Shown piece by piece: positions 36,786 through 48,600 of a stretch of DNA of 64,000 nt (position 1 is the stretch's first letter; each line of letters starts with the position of its first letter). This DNA is from Bacteroidaceae bacterium. Lineage in GTDB: Bacteria > Bacteroidota > Bacteroidia > Bacteroidales > Bacteroidaceae. The notes beneath the pieces are model-generated. The model was not told where the DNA came from. It saw nothing but the letters and a program-made list of their open reading frames with translations, and ran no database searches. Made by a program: the position numbers and the translations under genes. The stretch is from the NCBI GenBank assembly GCA_024398435.1, contig JAKSJD010000011.1:19311-83310 (forward strand), given 5' to 3'.

Positions 36786-37694
36786 TTACCACAACTTCTT
36801 TGGATATTCGCCGGCATCGATGAGAGCCTGGATGCGAGCCACAGTGTCAGGACGGTCGGCAGCATAAGTGACGCCAAACCACTTGCTTGTGGTATCGAGC
36901 ACCTCAACAGTTGCAGTTCCGTCGTTGATGAGCTTGTTGACCATCAAAGGAATGAAGAACTCAGCCTTGAGGTTTTCCATATTCTTAGGGTCGCTGAGGA
37001 ATTCCTTGAAGTATTCTTCGCTGTACTGGAAGTAGTCAGGAGTGAAGCCCCACATATTCATGCTTACAGGAGCATTCTCTTCTACAGGCACCCATTGTTC
37101 GCCTTCCTGGTAGCAAATCTTACCATCCACACGCTGGATTGCAGTGCGTTCCACAACGTCGGTGAGGAGGTTCTGCTCGTTAGTGGCACAAACGCCGCGA
37201 GCCACAGTACCGTTCTCGCTGAGAGTGTTGCAAACGCGGAAACCAACCATGGCATATTTGTTCTTTGTCCCTTCAGGCAGGTTGAGGAGGTAACGTCCGA
37301 TAGTGGCGAAGGCATCGCGTCCATAGAAGTCGTCGCAATTGATCACGCAGAAAGGTTCCTTCACTACATCCTTGCCCATAAGCACAGCATGGTTGGTGCC
37401 CCAAGGTTTTACTCTGCCCTCAGGACATGTGAATCCTTCAGGAAGGGAGTCGAGAGCCTGGAAGCAGAGTTCGCATTCCACCTTGCCCTCATATTTTGCA
37501 AGAATCTGAGTGCGGAACTGCTCTTCGAAGTCCTTGCGGATTACCCATACAATCTTACCGAATCCAGCACGGATAGCATCGTAGATGCTGTAGTCCATGA
37601 TAGTTTCACCGTTTGGTCCGAGACCGTCAAGCTGCTTGAGGCCACCATATCGGCTACCCATTCCAGCAGCAAGCAAAAATAGAGTTGGTTTCAT
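36786..37694 (-). CDS. Nucleotidyltransferase (NTP-transferase fold)
   Basis: A 302-residue nucleotidyltransferase of the sugar-phosphate or phosphocholine type. The signature loop LLAAGMGSRYGGLKQLDGLG is at the N-terminus, followed by GTNHAVLMG near 108, the metal-binding INCDDFYGRDAF near 128 and MNMWGFTPDYF near 235. The substrate is unknown; this family in Bacteroidales sits in diverse loci. The upstream region (37695-37760) carries a weak promoter (TTTC, TAACTTCG on the minus strand). Confidence 0.88.
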   Translation of the reverse strand: MKPTLFLLAAGMGSRYGGLKQLDGLGPNGETIMDYSIYDAIRAGFGKIVWVIRKDFEEQFRTQILAKYEGKVECELCFQALDSLPEGFTCPEGRVKPWGTNHAVLMGKDVVKEPFCVINCDDFYGRDAFATIGRYLLNLPEGTKNKYAMVGFRVCNTLSENGTVARGVCATNEQNLLTDVVERTAIQRVDGKICYQEGEQWVPVEENAPVSMNMWGFTPDYFQYSEEYFKEFLSDPKNMENLKAEFFIPLMVNKLINDGTATVEVLDTTSKWFGVTYAADRPDTVARIQALIDAGEYPKKLW

Positions 37695-37877
37695 TTTATT
37701 CGTAGTTTAAATTACTTTTCAAAGTGCGAAGTTACGAAAAAGAAACGAAAACGGAAACGAAATCGAAAACTTTTTGCAAATTTCATGGCATATATTAGTA
37801 TTTTCCCGTACATTTGCAGTTGAAAGACGAGTAGGGCAATAAACAAAGGAACAGACTGACATCTTGGCACCAGTGGA

Positions 37878-38251
37878 TTTTTCTCTCTCCACAAATTATC
37901 ACCAATTATTCGATTGCCAGCCCTGAGTCTTCTGCATTGTTTCATCTTCTTACAAGTGAACTTGCAGATGATGCTCCAAACCAGAATTCTCAAAAGTCTT
38001 TTCAAGCCTTTCATTTGGCTGACAATATTTAACGTTAATTACCATCCGGATGGATTTGTTTTAATTTACGAATAATATTTGAGCGCAAGGCCGATTAGGC
38101 CGACTTGGGAGATGGAGAGCCTTTCGATTGGAACTTGTTCACAAGAGAAAGGAATCACATCTTACAATGGAAACGCAAAGCGGAGCAGCTCAAAATCGAT
38201 AATTCTTGGATGAACCAAGCGACTTTGTCGATAAAGCGGAGAGAAAAAAAT
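37878..38251. repeat. Dispersed intergenic repeat, copies 3 and 4
   Basis: Copy 3 (37878-37915, plus strand) starts TTTTTCTCTCTCC and jumps to ATTATTCGATTG, so it lacks the middle of copy 1. Copy 4 (38197-38251, minus strand) has the full middle part including CTTGGTTCATCCAAG. Between them, at 38045-38061, lies an inverted copy of AAACAAATCCATCCGGA from 26974. This 600-bp spacer (37695-38300) shows no gene. TACATTTG at 37809 could be a stray -7 element. Confidence 0.7.
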
Positions 38252-38300
38252 AGTCGATGAGTTAGTGTCATTAAGTATAACATTCAAATAACATAACGAT

Positions 38301-39473
38301 ATGAAAACAAGAATTATGATTCTGCTGCTTGCAGCGTCCACATCCATCAATGCCCAGAAACCAATCAAGATCGTGGGCACCATCGACGACCCATCAACCA
38401 CCCATTTGTACATCCAAGTAGGCAAGGAAGGCTCCTATGGCCTTTACAATCCCGAACAAGAGATAGAAGTGAAGAATGGCAAGTTCCAGTTCCAGACCAA
38501 GCTCAGTCAGGTAGTACCAGCATGGCTGAAGCGCGAAAGCGGCGACGAAGCCCACGTCATGGCCACCATCTACCTAGTTCCCTCCGAGCGACTCAACCTC
38601 ACCATCAAATCAGGCAAATGCATCTGTGCCGGTTCGAAGGTATATAAGGAAATGAACGAAGCCGAGCAGTTCTATTCCGAGAAAAGGGAATTGTTCGATT
38701 CCTGGTACGATTCCGCCCTTGCCCGCTATTATTCAGCATCCGAAACCGATAAGCCAACGATAAACCAAGAAATAACCGACTCCGCCGAAATCAAGTACGG
38801 CGCCCTCACCAAGGCAGTGGCCGACTACCGCAAGCAAAATCTCGCATCAGATGGCGTGCTGATTTATCTTTCCGACCACGACGATGTGGAGATGATGTAC
38901 AGCGACCTCTTGGCAAAGGACGATAATTCCAGCAATCCCGATTTCCCCCAAAGCCATCGAGTAGGGGCATATCTCTCATCCAGAATCAAGCATATCATTG
39001 CAATGCGCAGGTATGAAGAGCAGCAAGACTCCATCGAACAAGCCAAGCTTGATGCCATGAGAGGCACTCCGGCACCCGATTTCACCCTCACCGACATCAC
39101 CGGCAATCCGCTCACCCTCTCATCGCTCCGCGGCAAATATGTCATACTCGACTTCTGGGGCAGTTGGTGCGGTTGGTGCATCAAAGGCATCCCCGACATG
39201 AAGAAATACTATGAGAAGTATGCAGGAAAGTTCGAGATACTCGGCATCGATTGCAGAGATACGGAAGAGAAGTGGAAGGCAGCCGTAGCCAAGTACGAGC
39301 TCCCATGGCTCCATGTCTACAATCCCGCCTCCAGCAGCGTATGCACCGATTTCGACATCACCGGTTATCCAACCAAGATAGTCATAGATCCCGACGGCAA
39401 CATCGCCAAAGTCATCATAGGCGAAGATCCCGCCTTCTATACCTATCTCGATGAACTCTTCGGCAAGGAATAG
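38301..39473 (+). CDS. TlpA-like thiol-disulfide oxidoreductase with N-terminal DUF4369-like domain
   Basis: A 390-residue exported thioredoxin-family protein. The signal peptide ends near S-I-N-A-Q. An N-terminal beta-rich domain (about 22-120) of the type common in Bacteroidota TlpA proteins is followed by a helical linker and a C-terminal thioredoxin domain (about 255-390) beginning GTPAPDFTLTDITGNPLTL. The redox site is GSWCGWCIKG (CGWC) and the cis-proline is in ITGYPTKIVI. It likely reduces or isomerises disulfides in the periplasm. It stands alone, and a bidirectional terminator lies downstream. Confidence 0.9.
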   Translation: MKTRIMILLLAASTSINAQKPIKIVGTIDDPSTTHLYIQVGKEGSYGLYNPEQEIEVKNGKFQFQTKLSQVVPAWLKRESGDEAHVMATIYLVPSERLNLTIKSGKCICAGSKVYKEMNEAEQFYSEKRELFDSWYDSALARYYSASETDKPTINQEITDSAEIKYGALTKAVADYRKQNLASDGVLIYLSDHDDVEMMYSDLLAKDDNSSNPDFPQSHRVGAYLSSRIKHIIAMRRYEEQQDSIEQAKLDAMRGTPAPDFTLTDITGNPLTLSSLRGKYVILDFWGSWCGWCIKGIPDMKKYYEKYAGKFEILGIDCRDTEEKWKAAVAKYELPWLHVYNPASSSVCTDFDITGYPTKIVIDPDGNIAKVIIGEDPAFYTYLDELFGKE

Positions 39474-39512
39474 GTGGTTCAGGCCCCCAAGTTCAAGGTT
39501 CAAAGTCTATAT

Positions 39513-39547
39513 AAAAAAAGCCGACACACTTTCATTGTGTGCTGGCT
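39513..39547 (-). terminator. Second terminator downstream of the giant gene
   Basis: An 11-bp imperfect stem (AGCCGACACAC with GTGTGCTGGCT) around TTTCATT. Seven T follow on the minus strand. Confidence 0.65.
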
Positions 39548-39619
39548 GCTGATAGCTGAAAGCTCTTAGAGGTTTACGAGGAATTCACGGCTTCCTCTCA
39601 CAACTTTGAACCTTGAAAC

Positions 39620-39655
39620 AAAAAGGGCCAACACATAAAGTGCTGCCCCTTCTTT
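39620..39655. terminator. Terminator just after the giant gene
   Basis: GGGCCAACAC and GTGCTGCCCC pair around ATAAA; T-rich sequence lies on both sides, so it can serve both the giant gene (minus) and the thioredoxin gene (plus). Confidence 0.75.
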
Positions 39656-39663
39656 TATGGCTT

Positions 39664-42600
39664 TTACTTCACGAGTACTTTCTTTCCATTCAGGATATAG
39701 ATGCCGCGTGGCAGATTGTCGAGCGAATCTCCTACTCGTATGCCTGTAACTGAATGGATGGCTCCGTTGGCGGCGTTGGCATTTATTCCGTCGATACCTG
39801 TTGAAGCACTGTATTCCAATCGGATTGGACTTGTGAGCGAACCAAGCATAGCGTCGTTTGAATAGATTACGGTTGGCGAGAGTTCTACTTCGCATCCGTC
39901 GAGAATGGTACGGAACGAAATCTCTGGTTCGTTGCCTTCTCCTGGAATGGTGATGAAGTAGCGTCCGTTGGTCGCACGGTCGGCTGAACGATATTCGTTG
40001 CCGTCGAATGTGGCAACTTCGAGTGTGTCGGTCTTGACATCGTTGATATATACTTCTGCCACAACTGTCATATTGCCGGAATACTGACTCATATCACCTA
40101 CTTCGAAGTTGGAAGAACCTGCCTCGGCTGCCATCAGAGGAGCTCGGCGTTCCTTCGTGCCGGCTGCTGTCTCTGGATAGATGAGGGTCTTGGCGTTTGA
40201 GGCAACGGAATGGTAGAGATAGCCCTTTCCTGGTTCGATGCTCGTAAGTGTACCTTCCCATGTGTAGCCGTTGTAGATGGCGAATGCAGTGCGCGACTTG
40301 ATGAGATCGTCGGTCTCTGGGTCCATTCCGGCGAGAGCACGGTCGAGGCTGAGGGTTGTCTGTGATGGATTGCCAATCCAGTTCCAGTTCTTCGTGATGG
40401 TCTGCTTACCTTCTTCAGCGGAGATTGGTTGTCCATGAGTGGTGAATGTAGTAGCGGCGGCGGCATACATCATATAGAGTTTGGCACCTCTGATGGATGC
40501 AAGCGAACCTTCGTAGTGTGTTCCGTCGGACATAGCGAACGATGTGCGGTTCTTCACGATTGTGATATATTCTGCATAATCGTTCATCACGCTTGCCAAG
40601 TCGGCTGGTAATGGCTGTACATAGAGTGATGTCCAGTTCCAACCCTTGTTGAGAGCGATCTGCTGTTCGATGACATTCAGGGTGGTGAGGATTACAGGCT
40701 TGCTGAATGTGCCATATATCATGCCGTCGGCGAATGTGATGTCTTCGGAGGCAGTGACTCCGCTGTAGATGATTCCCTTCGAGGCATCCCATACCTTGAA
40801 ATCGACTGGCTGGCGTGATATTTCGTCGTTGCCGTAGAGGGTCATGCAGAGGTAATAGGCATCACGGGTGGTCAGGTACATTGGCTGTGCCACGCCGATA
40901 CACATGTCGCCGATGAATGCAGCCACGCGGGTGTCGGAATTTTCACATACGGCTCCGTCGAGAATCAGTTGGGCTGTGAGGTTCATCGTCTTGTCGAGGT
41001 TTTCGGTGTCAACTGTCCAGTCAGGAGTGTCGCCGGTGATGATGAGCGAGATGTCGAGTGGTTCGTAGATTCCGCTGTTGCCCACTAGATAGATGTCGCT
41101 GCCGTAGTGGCCGATGGCAGTGGAGTTGGCCACACGGAATGTGATGGTTTCCACGCTTTCTGGCTCGAGTGTGCCCTGAGTCTGACTTGCAGAGAGCCAT
41201 GTAGGCAGACCCATAATCATCCATTGCTGAGCATCTCCGCCGGTGTTGGTGAATGAAATGTCGAACGAAGTGCCTTGTGCTTCCTCGGCCATGAGGTCAA
41301 TATTTTGCTGAGTCCATCTCAGAGGGTTCTTCCTTACATAAGCCGACCATGTGATAGGTTCGTTCACATTCTCGTGCATGTCCTTCACATTGCGGAGAGT
41401 GAAGTAAACGGTAGTGCCTTCGAGTCGGTCGGGGGCATCTGTGAGGTTGAGGAATATCTCGCGTTCGCTTGCAGTGTAAGTGTATTGCAAGTTGGTGAGG
41501 GTTGGAGCATTCTTGAGAGCAGGCGAAGTGGTGGCCTTGACAACGGTAGCCGAGGCATTGCCCGACTTGTTGCCGGAATTGTCGGCAAGAGAGAAGTTGG
41601 TGAAGAGTTGGTTGGCTTGGTCGAGAGCAGTCGATTCGAATGGATAGTAAGCCACGAGTCCGTAGGCATTGGTTGTGTCCACTTTATTATATCTATTGTC
41701 GGCGATATACTTGCCCTGGAGCGATGCCTTCCACAGACGGATTTCGTCGAAGTCGCCCTTCATTTGGTTGCTGAATACATTGTGCTTGAGGTTGTCAAAA
41801 CCGCGTCGGCCTCCGAAGTAGAGACTGTCGCCCTGAAGGGCAGGAACAGATTGCTCAGCCACTGTGAGGATGTTGTTGCCATCGAGATAGAGGATGGCAG
41901 AGGCTCCGCGAAGTACATTGAGAGCCATGTGGTGCCAAACGCTTGGAACGGCTTTAGCCTCCGACTTGAACTGTCCGCTGTTTGTAGTGAGCGTGAGTCG
42001 GTTGTCGCCGTCGATATCGATGCGAATCTTGTCGTCGCCGGAATTGAAGATAGTGGCATCCCCCGTTTCGTCGGCCTTGAACCAGAATTCGAGAGCATAA
42101 TTTTCGTCGATAGTGGCCGAAGCACGCGAGAGGTCGATGGCGAGAGGTTGGGTGCCTTCGATATGAGCTGCAAAGTTCTCATTCTGGAGCATCCACTGGT
42201 CGCCCGAGAGGAAGAGGTTGCGACTGCGGGCAATATCCGTGCAGACATTGCCGTGACCTTCGTCCATCTTCCAGTAACCGATAAGTCCCTTGGTGCCAGC
42301 CGACTTGGTCTTGTTCATCGAAGCAAGAGATTCAACTGATGTGCGGGCAATGTTCCATAGAGCAATTTCCTGAATAGCACCAATGAATCCGTGTCCGACC
42401 GAGAGTTTACCCTTGGCCTTGTTGGTGCCAACGCTTTGGTCGTGGAACAAATCTACTGTCTGGCCGTCGTAAGCACAAACGGCACTGAGTTTGTGTCCGC
42501 TTCCATTGCCAGAGTACGAGATAGTGAGGTAAGTCCACTTATTGAGAGGAACTATATCTTCAGAAATGAATGTCTCGCCAGCAATGCCAATGACAAGATG

Positions 42601-45600
42601 ACCATCAGCGTCGATGTCGGCATTGACAGCATTTTGTGTTGTTCCGAGAGAGAAGAGGTTGCCGTCGGCAGTGCGGTTGAGCCACATATCGATAGTGAAG
42701 TCGCGACCGCCACTGATATCAATCGATACATCGGTCCAGGCTCCGTCGGTTCCTCCATTGAAGAGAGCAGCAACGCTATGGTCAACGTTGGCATCATTCA
42801 ATGCACCGGTCACAATGAAGTTGTTGGCCTTCGTGAGTTCTCCGTTGCGGATATCCTCGTTGAATCTGACATTGATATCATCGGCAGCGGTGAGGATTCC
42901 GTTGGCAGGAGTTGGAGTGCCGAGCAATGCAGGACGGGCAGTGTCTTTCGCGAGAGGAATTTCCTCACTGTACTTATATACCTCGTCGCTGCCGTATGAA
43001 CTGACAGATACCACGCGGAAACAATAGTTGCCATCTGGGTAGGAATCCATATCGAGAGAATATTTGACAGAGGCTCCCGTAGGCAACAACTCGTTTGAGG
43101 CAGTCAGGTTGTTCTCGCTGATCACATATTCGCGGAGTTGGGTCCATCCGGAATCACCATCCATTTGATATTGCAGACGGAATGCCTTGAGATTGTAGTA
43201 GTTGCGGTCGAATCCACTGAATGAGAGGTCGAGGCGGTTACCTGTGAACATATTCATTACAGAATTGGATGCTGTGAGATGAACATCAGAAGATGAAGGA
43301 ACGAACTGAGCCGAAATCCAAACCGTGTCGGCAATGAGGGCCCAAGTGCTCGTAGGGTCGTACTGAGTAGGCGAAGCCAGGACAATTCCGATATTCGTGT
43401 AGTCGAGTATGCTGAGATTCGACTGAGCCAAAAGGAGAGTCTTGGTGAGAGTTTCGCCGGCAGGAACCTTTATGCTTCTGCCTTCCGACAAAGGAACTCC
43501 ATCGACAGAGATTTGTGCTCCGTTGGCATTGGATTCATCGATTACGAGCAAGCGATAATATATGTCGGAGTCGATTTCTGAATCGTTGGAGAGGCGGAGA
43601 GTGAATGTAGCAGCCTGTCCGGAAGGAACATCAACAATAGTGGCTTGGTCGACACTGATATGAGGAACCTCAATCTGCATCGTACCTTCATTGAGTTTAT
43701 GGCGTCCAGGCTCGTAGTATGCAGTCCATTCCTCGCCTTCGTATGGGTTGCAGGTCTGTCCGCCACGAGTGTGGAAAATAGGCGAATAGTTGCCGTAGCG
43801 GAGTACATCGACTGTGATGGCGTCGCCGCTGCCCTCTTCTGCGAGAGTATAGGCGAAGGAAGCCGAATGGGTGGTTTCATCGCTTGATTCATGTTCTTCA
43901 GCACCGCCCGTTTCGGTCTTGAGTTCGAAGATAACACCCGTTCCGTTGATAGTAGCACCGAATGAGTCGCCGACGATAGCCACAGCTCCGGCTGTCCATT
44001 CCTTCGAACTTGTATTGGTTGTGTCGTTTTCGGAAGTGAAATTCACGGAACTGCCCGAATCGAAAGAAATATTGTGTTCGAGGTATGCCTCTCGGTTGTC
44101 GTAGGCCCTTACTTTCTCTTCTTCATTGAATGCGAGCCAATCCTTCCAACGCTCAATTTGGGCATTGAGCCAATAGATGGAATCCTGATAGCACGAGTCG
44201 GCCAATGCAGAGTCGACAGGTCGGAATGCCTTGTAGCTCGGTCCGTCGCTGCTTGGTCCGTTGGTATGATTGGTAGGCCATGCTGTGGCATCATCGTTGT
44301 TGGTTCCCCAGAGAGGGTCGTCATCGGTGAGGGTGGTGAGGTAAACCATGTGGTCGGTGGTGTTCTTGTAGTTGCTGAGAACATCAGGAGTGACAGTCTG
44401 GAGATATGAGTGCTTCAAAGCGTCGAAGTTAGGAATGAGCGTATTCACGATATGGTCTTGTGAGTAGGCGAAGGTAGTGCCGAAACTCATATTAGAGACA
44501 AGTACATCGTGCATTGAGATTTCCACTGTGTTTGCTCCTGCGCTTGTACGCTTGAAACCAACCTCGCGCGACTTTCCGAATGTGATGTTGGTGGAGTTGC
44601 CGAAGAAGATATCGCCATTGCTGCCTACATACTCTGGTTCGCCCGATGTGCTGATAGTTCGGGTGGTGGTTACGCTGACTGTCTGCTCGTTGGAATTTTC
44701 TCCTTCTGCAGTTACCTTTGCTCCAACTTCCAGAATATCATAGACATGAGCCTCGTTTTCGAGCGACAGACCAACACCTCCCACTATAGTTGTGATTTTA
44801 GAACCGAAATTGGTCTTTGTGTTGATTTCGTCTTCCGTACTCCATTTGCTGCCTATCTTTGAGACATGGTTGGTGACAGTTCCTGAGGTCCATTCAGCGG
44901 ATGAGTTGGTGCCAGGAGGGTCGCGCAATATCATTTGCACGGCATCAGGACCTGATGTGATGAAGTTGGTGCCGGTAGGGAGGTCACCGAGGATGATGCC
45001 TGGGAGTCCGCCTTCAATCCAGTTGTAGAGTCGTCCGTTGATATCATAGGTCATTGAAATGCTGCGGCTGTATGGTGCGCTGATGTTTGGAAGTCCTGCC
45101 TTCCATGTGTATGTTGCCTGTCCGAGTGAATCGAGACTTAGCTGATTGTCTTCCAGTTCAATCACTTCACCGGCTGCGCCTTCGCTGTTGTCGTCCATAT
45201 ATACAGCCTGACTTGCCGACAAGGCATTGGAGATGGTCACTACAACTCCAGCGAGCGGAACCTTCGAATCCACAGGATTTGAGCGGTCGTCGTAGTTGGT
45301 GTAGGATTCGTAGCCTTCGAGTCGGAAGTTGTACTTATCGCCCATGACGAAGATAGGAGCTCCGTATTTGTATGCGTATTGCCCGCTTTCAGTGTTCTTG
45401 GCATAGATGTCGTTGATATTGAGTTCGCCCTCAACATCGCTGAACTTGTATTCATTTATTCCGAATGCTCCATCATCTGGGTTTGTCTTGTCGTCCACAA
45501 TGAATGTAGGCTGTGAATGGTAAACCTTTGAGAAAGCGATATTGTAGGTGTATGTTTCGCCGGTTTCGAAAAGTGTGTCAGTAGTTTCGACGAGAGGATT

Positions 45601-48600
45601 GCTGAGGTCCACAATTTCCGCATTGTTGCTGACAGCCATATCTGTGGCAACCACCTTCACATTTTCCACTGAGTATTCCACTGGAGGAACCATAGCAGCA
45701 AACTCACCCGTTGCTGGGTCTGTGTCGATATAGATGTAGTGACAGAGGTCGCCGCTGCCTCTATAACTACTGCTGTTGATGTTCTTTGAATTTGATGGAC
45801 AGGCGACGGTGGCTGTGTTGTCGTCGAGTGAATAAGTAGTGCCATTGCTGTTCTTCACCACATTCATTCGGTGGTCGCTGACAGGCTTGAGAGTGAGGCG
45901 GGCCTTACCGATATTGTTCTGGCTAAGACCGAAACCGAGTTGCTTGTTGCCTTCGATGCTTCCGCCAACAACCTTGCCGGCAAACACTACGAGAGTGGAA
46001 TCGCTGAAGTCGAGATTGCTCACTTCGCTTGTGAAAGTCTTGTAAACTCCGGCACCGTTAGGGTCGAGAGGATAGCGTCCGTTGCCTTCAAATACATGGC
46101 CGTTCTTCTTCACTTGGATGAAGTGGTCGCCGATTGGCACACTGATTTCGTAAGTTCCGTCGGCCTTAGATTCGATGATTTCTCCATCCTTGGCACAGAT
46201 AGTTCCATCTACATAGAAGTTGCAGCCTTCCACAGGGTAGTCGGTGCCACTGTAATAGATTGTTCCAGTCACCTTGAAACTTGATACATCGGTGAAATCG
46301 ACGCCATTGTTGGTGAGGGAGTTGTAGGTAATCATTCGTGTTGTGCTTGAAGGCGAGAATTCATGCACTCCGAGTTGAGGCACAATATTGTAGTTGGTGC
46401 CTTCGCCTGAGAATGGAATACCTCTGACCACATAGTTGCCGATAGAGTCGGTCAGGGCATAGAGAGATAATTGTTCGGATGTAGGAACATTTACCGAACT
46501 TGCCGAACCTGCCAGCATCGTTCCGTGGCATTCGTTTGGCACACCGCCACTCTTCGAGATATCAAACACTCGGTTGATACCTTCATCGAGAGGCCAATAG
46601 AGTTTCAGTCCTGCCTCGCTGCCAGTGATGATTCGATTGTAGGTGGTAAGGATTTCCTTGTCTGTGAGAGCCTTGTTCCATACTCTTACCTCATCGATGA
46701 ATCCAGTGAATCCAGATGAGATATTATTGTCGAATCCCTTACCGATGGCAAACTTGGTGTTCCTGATAATGCTTTCGCCGATGGCATCCTTTATTGTATT
46801 GCTGCTTCTCACCACCTTGTCGTTTTCCACCTTGCCCACAGTCCATGTGCCGTCCGAAGCCATTGTCCAGACGATGTATGTCCAGTTGGTAGGAGAGATG
46901 GAGAGGTCGTTGGCCTCTGTGCTTCCATTCTTTGTGTGAATGGCAGGATGGTAGATATTGTTGTCCTTGTTGAGGCTGAGATAATATGAAGAACCGGCAA
47001 TTTGAGCAACTACAGGTGATGTCTCATTATCCTGAACCGTAGGATTAATCCACATGCCGAGCGAGAATCCGTTGGTGAATGCTGCGGTGCTGAGCGTTCC
47101 TGCAATATTTCCATCGCTTGAGGCAATAGGCAGTTCGATTCCCGAACCCAATCCGGTGAATTCAGTCGAATAGAATTGTTGCTTGCTTTCGCCAAGGTCG
47201 TCGGTGGCCTTGATGAGGTTCACCTTCACATCCTTCACTGCCACACCCGTACCATAGGAGATACGTCCGCCGATAAGACCTGTGGTTTGGCAGAAACCGC
47301 ATTCGGTCATTGAGTTGTTGATAGAATACTGGTCGTCGCAAGGCGTGTAGCATTCAATCTTGTAGTCGTAGAATGTGCCCGGACTTGCAGTATTGTCCTC
47401 ATAGTAGTAAGTGCTGTTTTCGCCAGACACGGTGTATATGCTGCTCGAGGTCCATTCGTCGGTTCCTGCAATGCATCGGCGAAGGATGAACTTTGTGGCA
47501 TCGGTACCCATCTGCTTCACATCCCATGACAGCTTGACGAGTCCTGGATATGAACCCTTTGAAGCACTGAAAGCCGTAATCTGAGTGACACCCGTGATCT
47601 TGCCCTGCACTTCGTTTGAGTAGAATGTAGCACCCATGGCAGTGAAGCGCACGCGATAGGTATAGGCCTGGCAAGCATTCGACACATTATTATCTATATA
47701 TGTAGAGACCGTCTTGGAGTTGCTTGTGACTTGTTCGGTATTGATAACTTCCCACACCTGTCCGTTCTTCTTCTCGAGATAGAAAGTCGGAGTGGCATTG
47801 AAAATGTCGCTTGTGGGAGTGGCTCCGTATGACCAGTTGAGGGTGATGTCGTTTTCGTGAGCTTCAAGTTTCAAATTGATATTGTATTTAGGCACAATAT
47901 TGGATACCGTTGAAGTGGAAAGGTCACTCGTAGGAACCGAAGCCGACTTGTCTGTATACCATGCATCAGGCACGAAAGCCACCGTATAGGTGTAGTCGGT
48001 GTTGTAGTCGGGTACCTGTGTGTCGGTATATTCTGTGTTGGAAACATTCTGAGAAGCGAGGAAAGTAGGGGAGGTGTCACCCTTCTTGCTTCGGTAGATA
48101 CACCATGTGCCCGCTTGGTTACACGAATTGGCATTGTCTTTCCATGAAAGTTCGTTCTTCTTGTTCCACATATCCTGCGTGACCTGTAGGGTGGTAGGAT
48201 ATCTGAGACCTTGCAGGGTTGTGGTTCCGCATACGGAAATTTCAGATGATAGCAAGTCTGAATTGCTCCATAGAGTGGAACTCCCTGAACTGGTGTAGTG
48301 GTCTTTGATAATGACCGAGAGATGCTTAACGATTCGGGCAGTCACCTTGTTGATAGTGTATGTTGAGGTGTTGTTCGGCAAAGTCCACTCTACATTAGCC
48401 GAAGTGGCACTGGCAGGAATATTGTATGTTCCGCCGTTGTTGATATTGGAATCCAATGTTCCGTTCGCACTTTTTTGGAAATACAGTCTCCAGTTGAAAC
48501 CACCAGAGAGAGAAGGCACATATGTACACTTGAACTCGCCCTTTCGGTCGGCTGAGTGAGTGACCGAAACATTTCCGCTCGATATTTGGTAGTTGTTCAG

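Noticed and set aside
41275-42339. Open frame of 354 codons on the plus strand inside the giant gene
   Set aside because: Antisense shadow of a continuous coding frame with clear LamG motifs.
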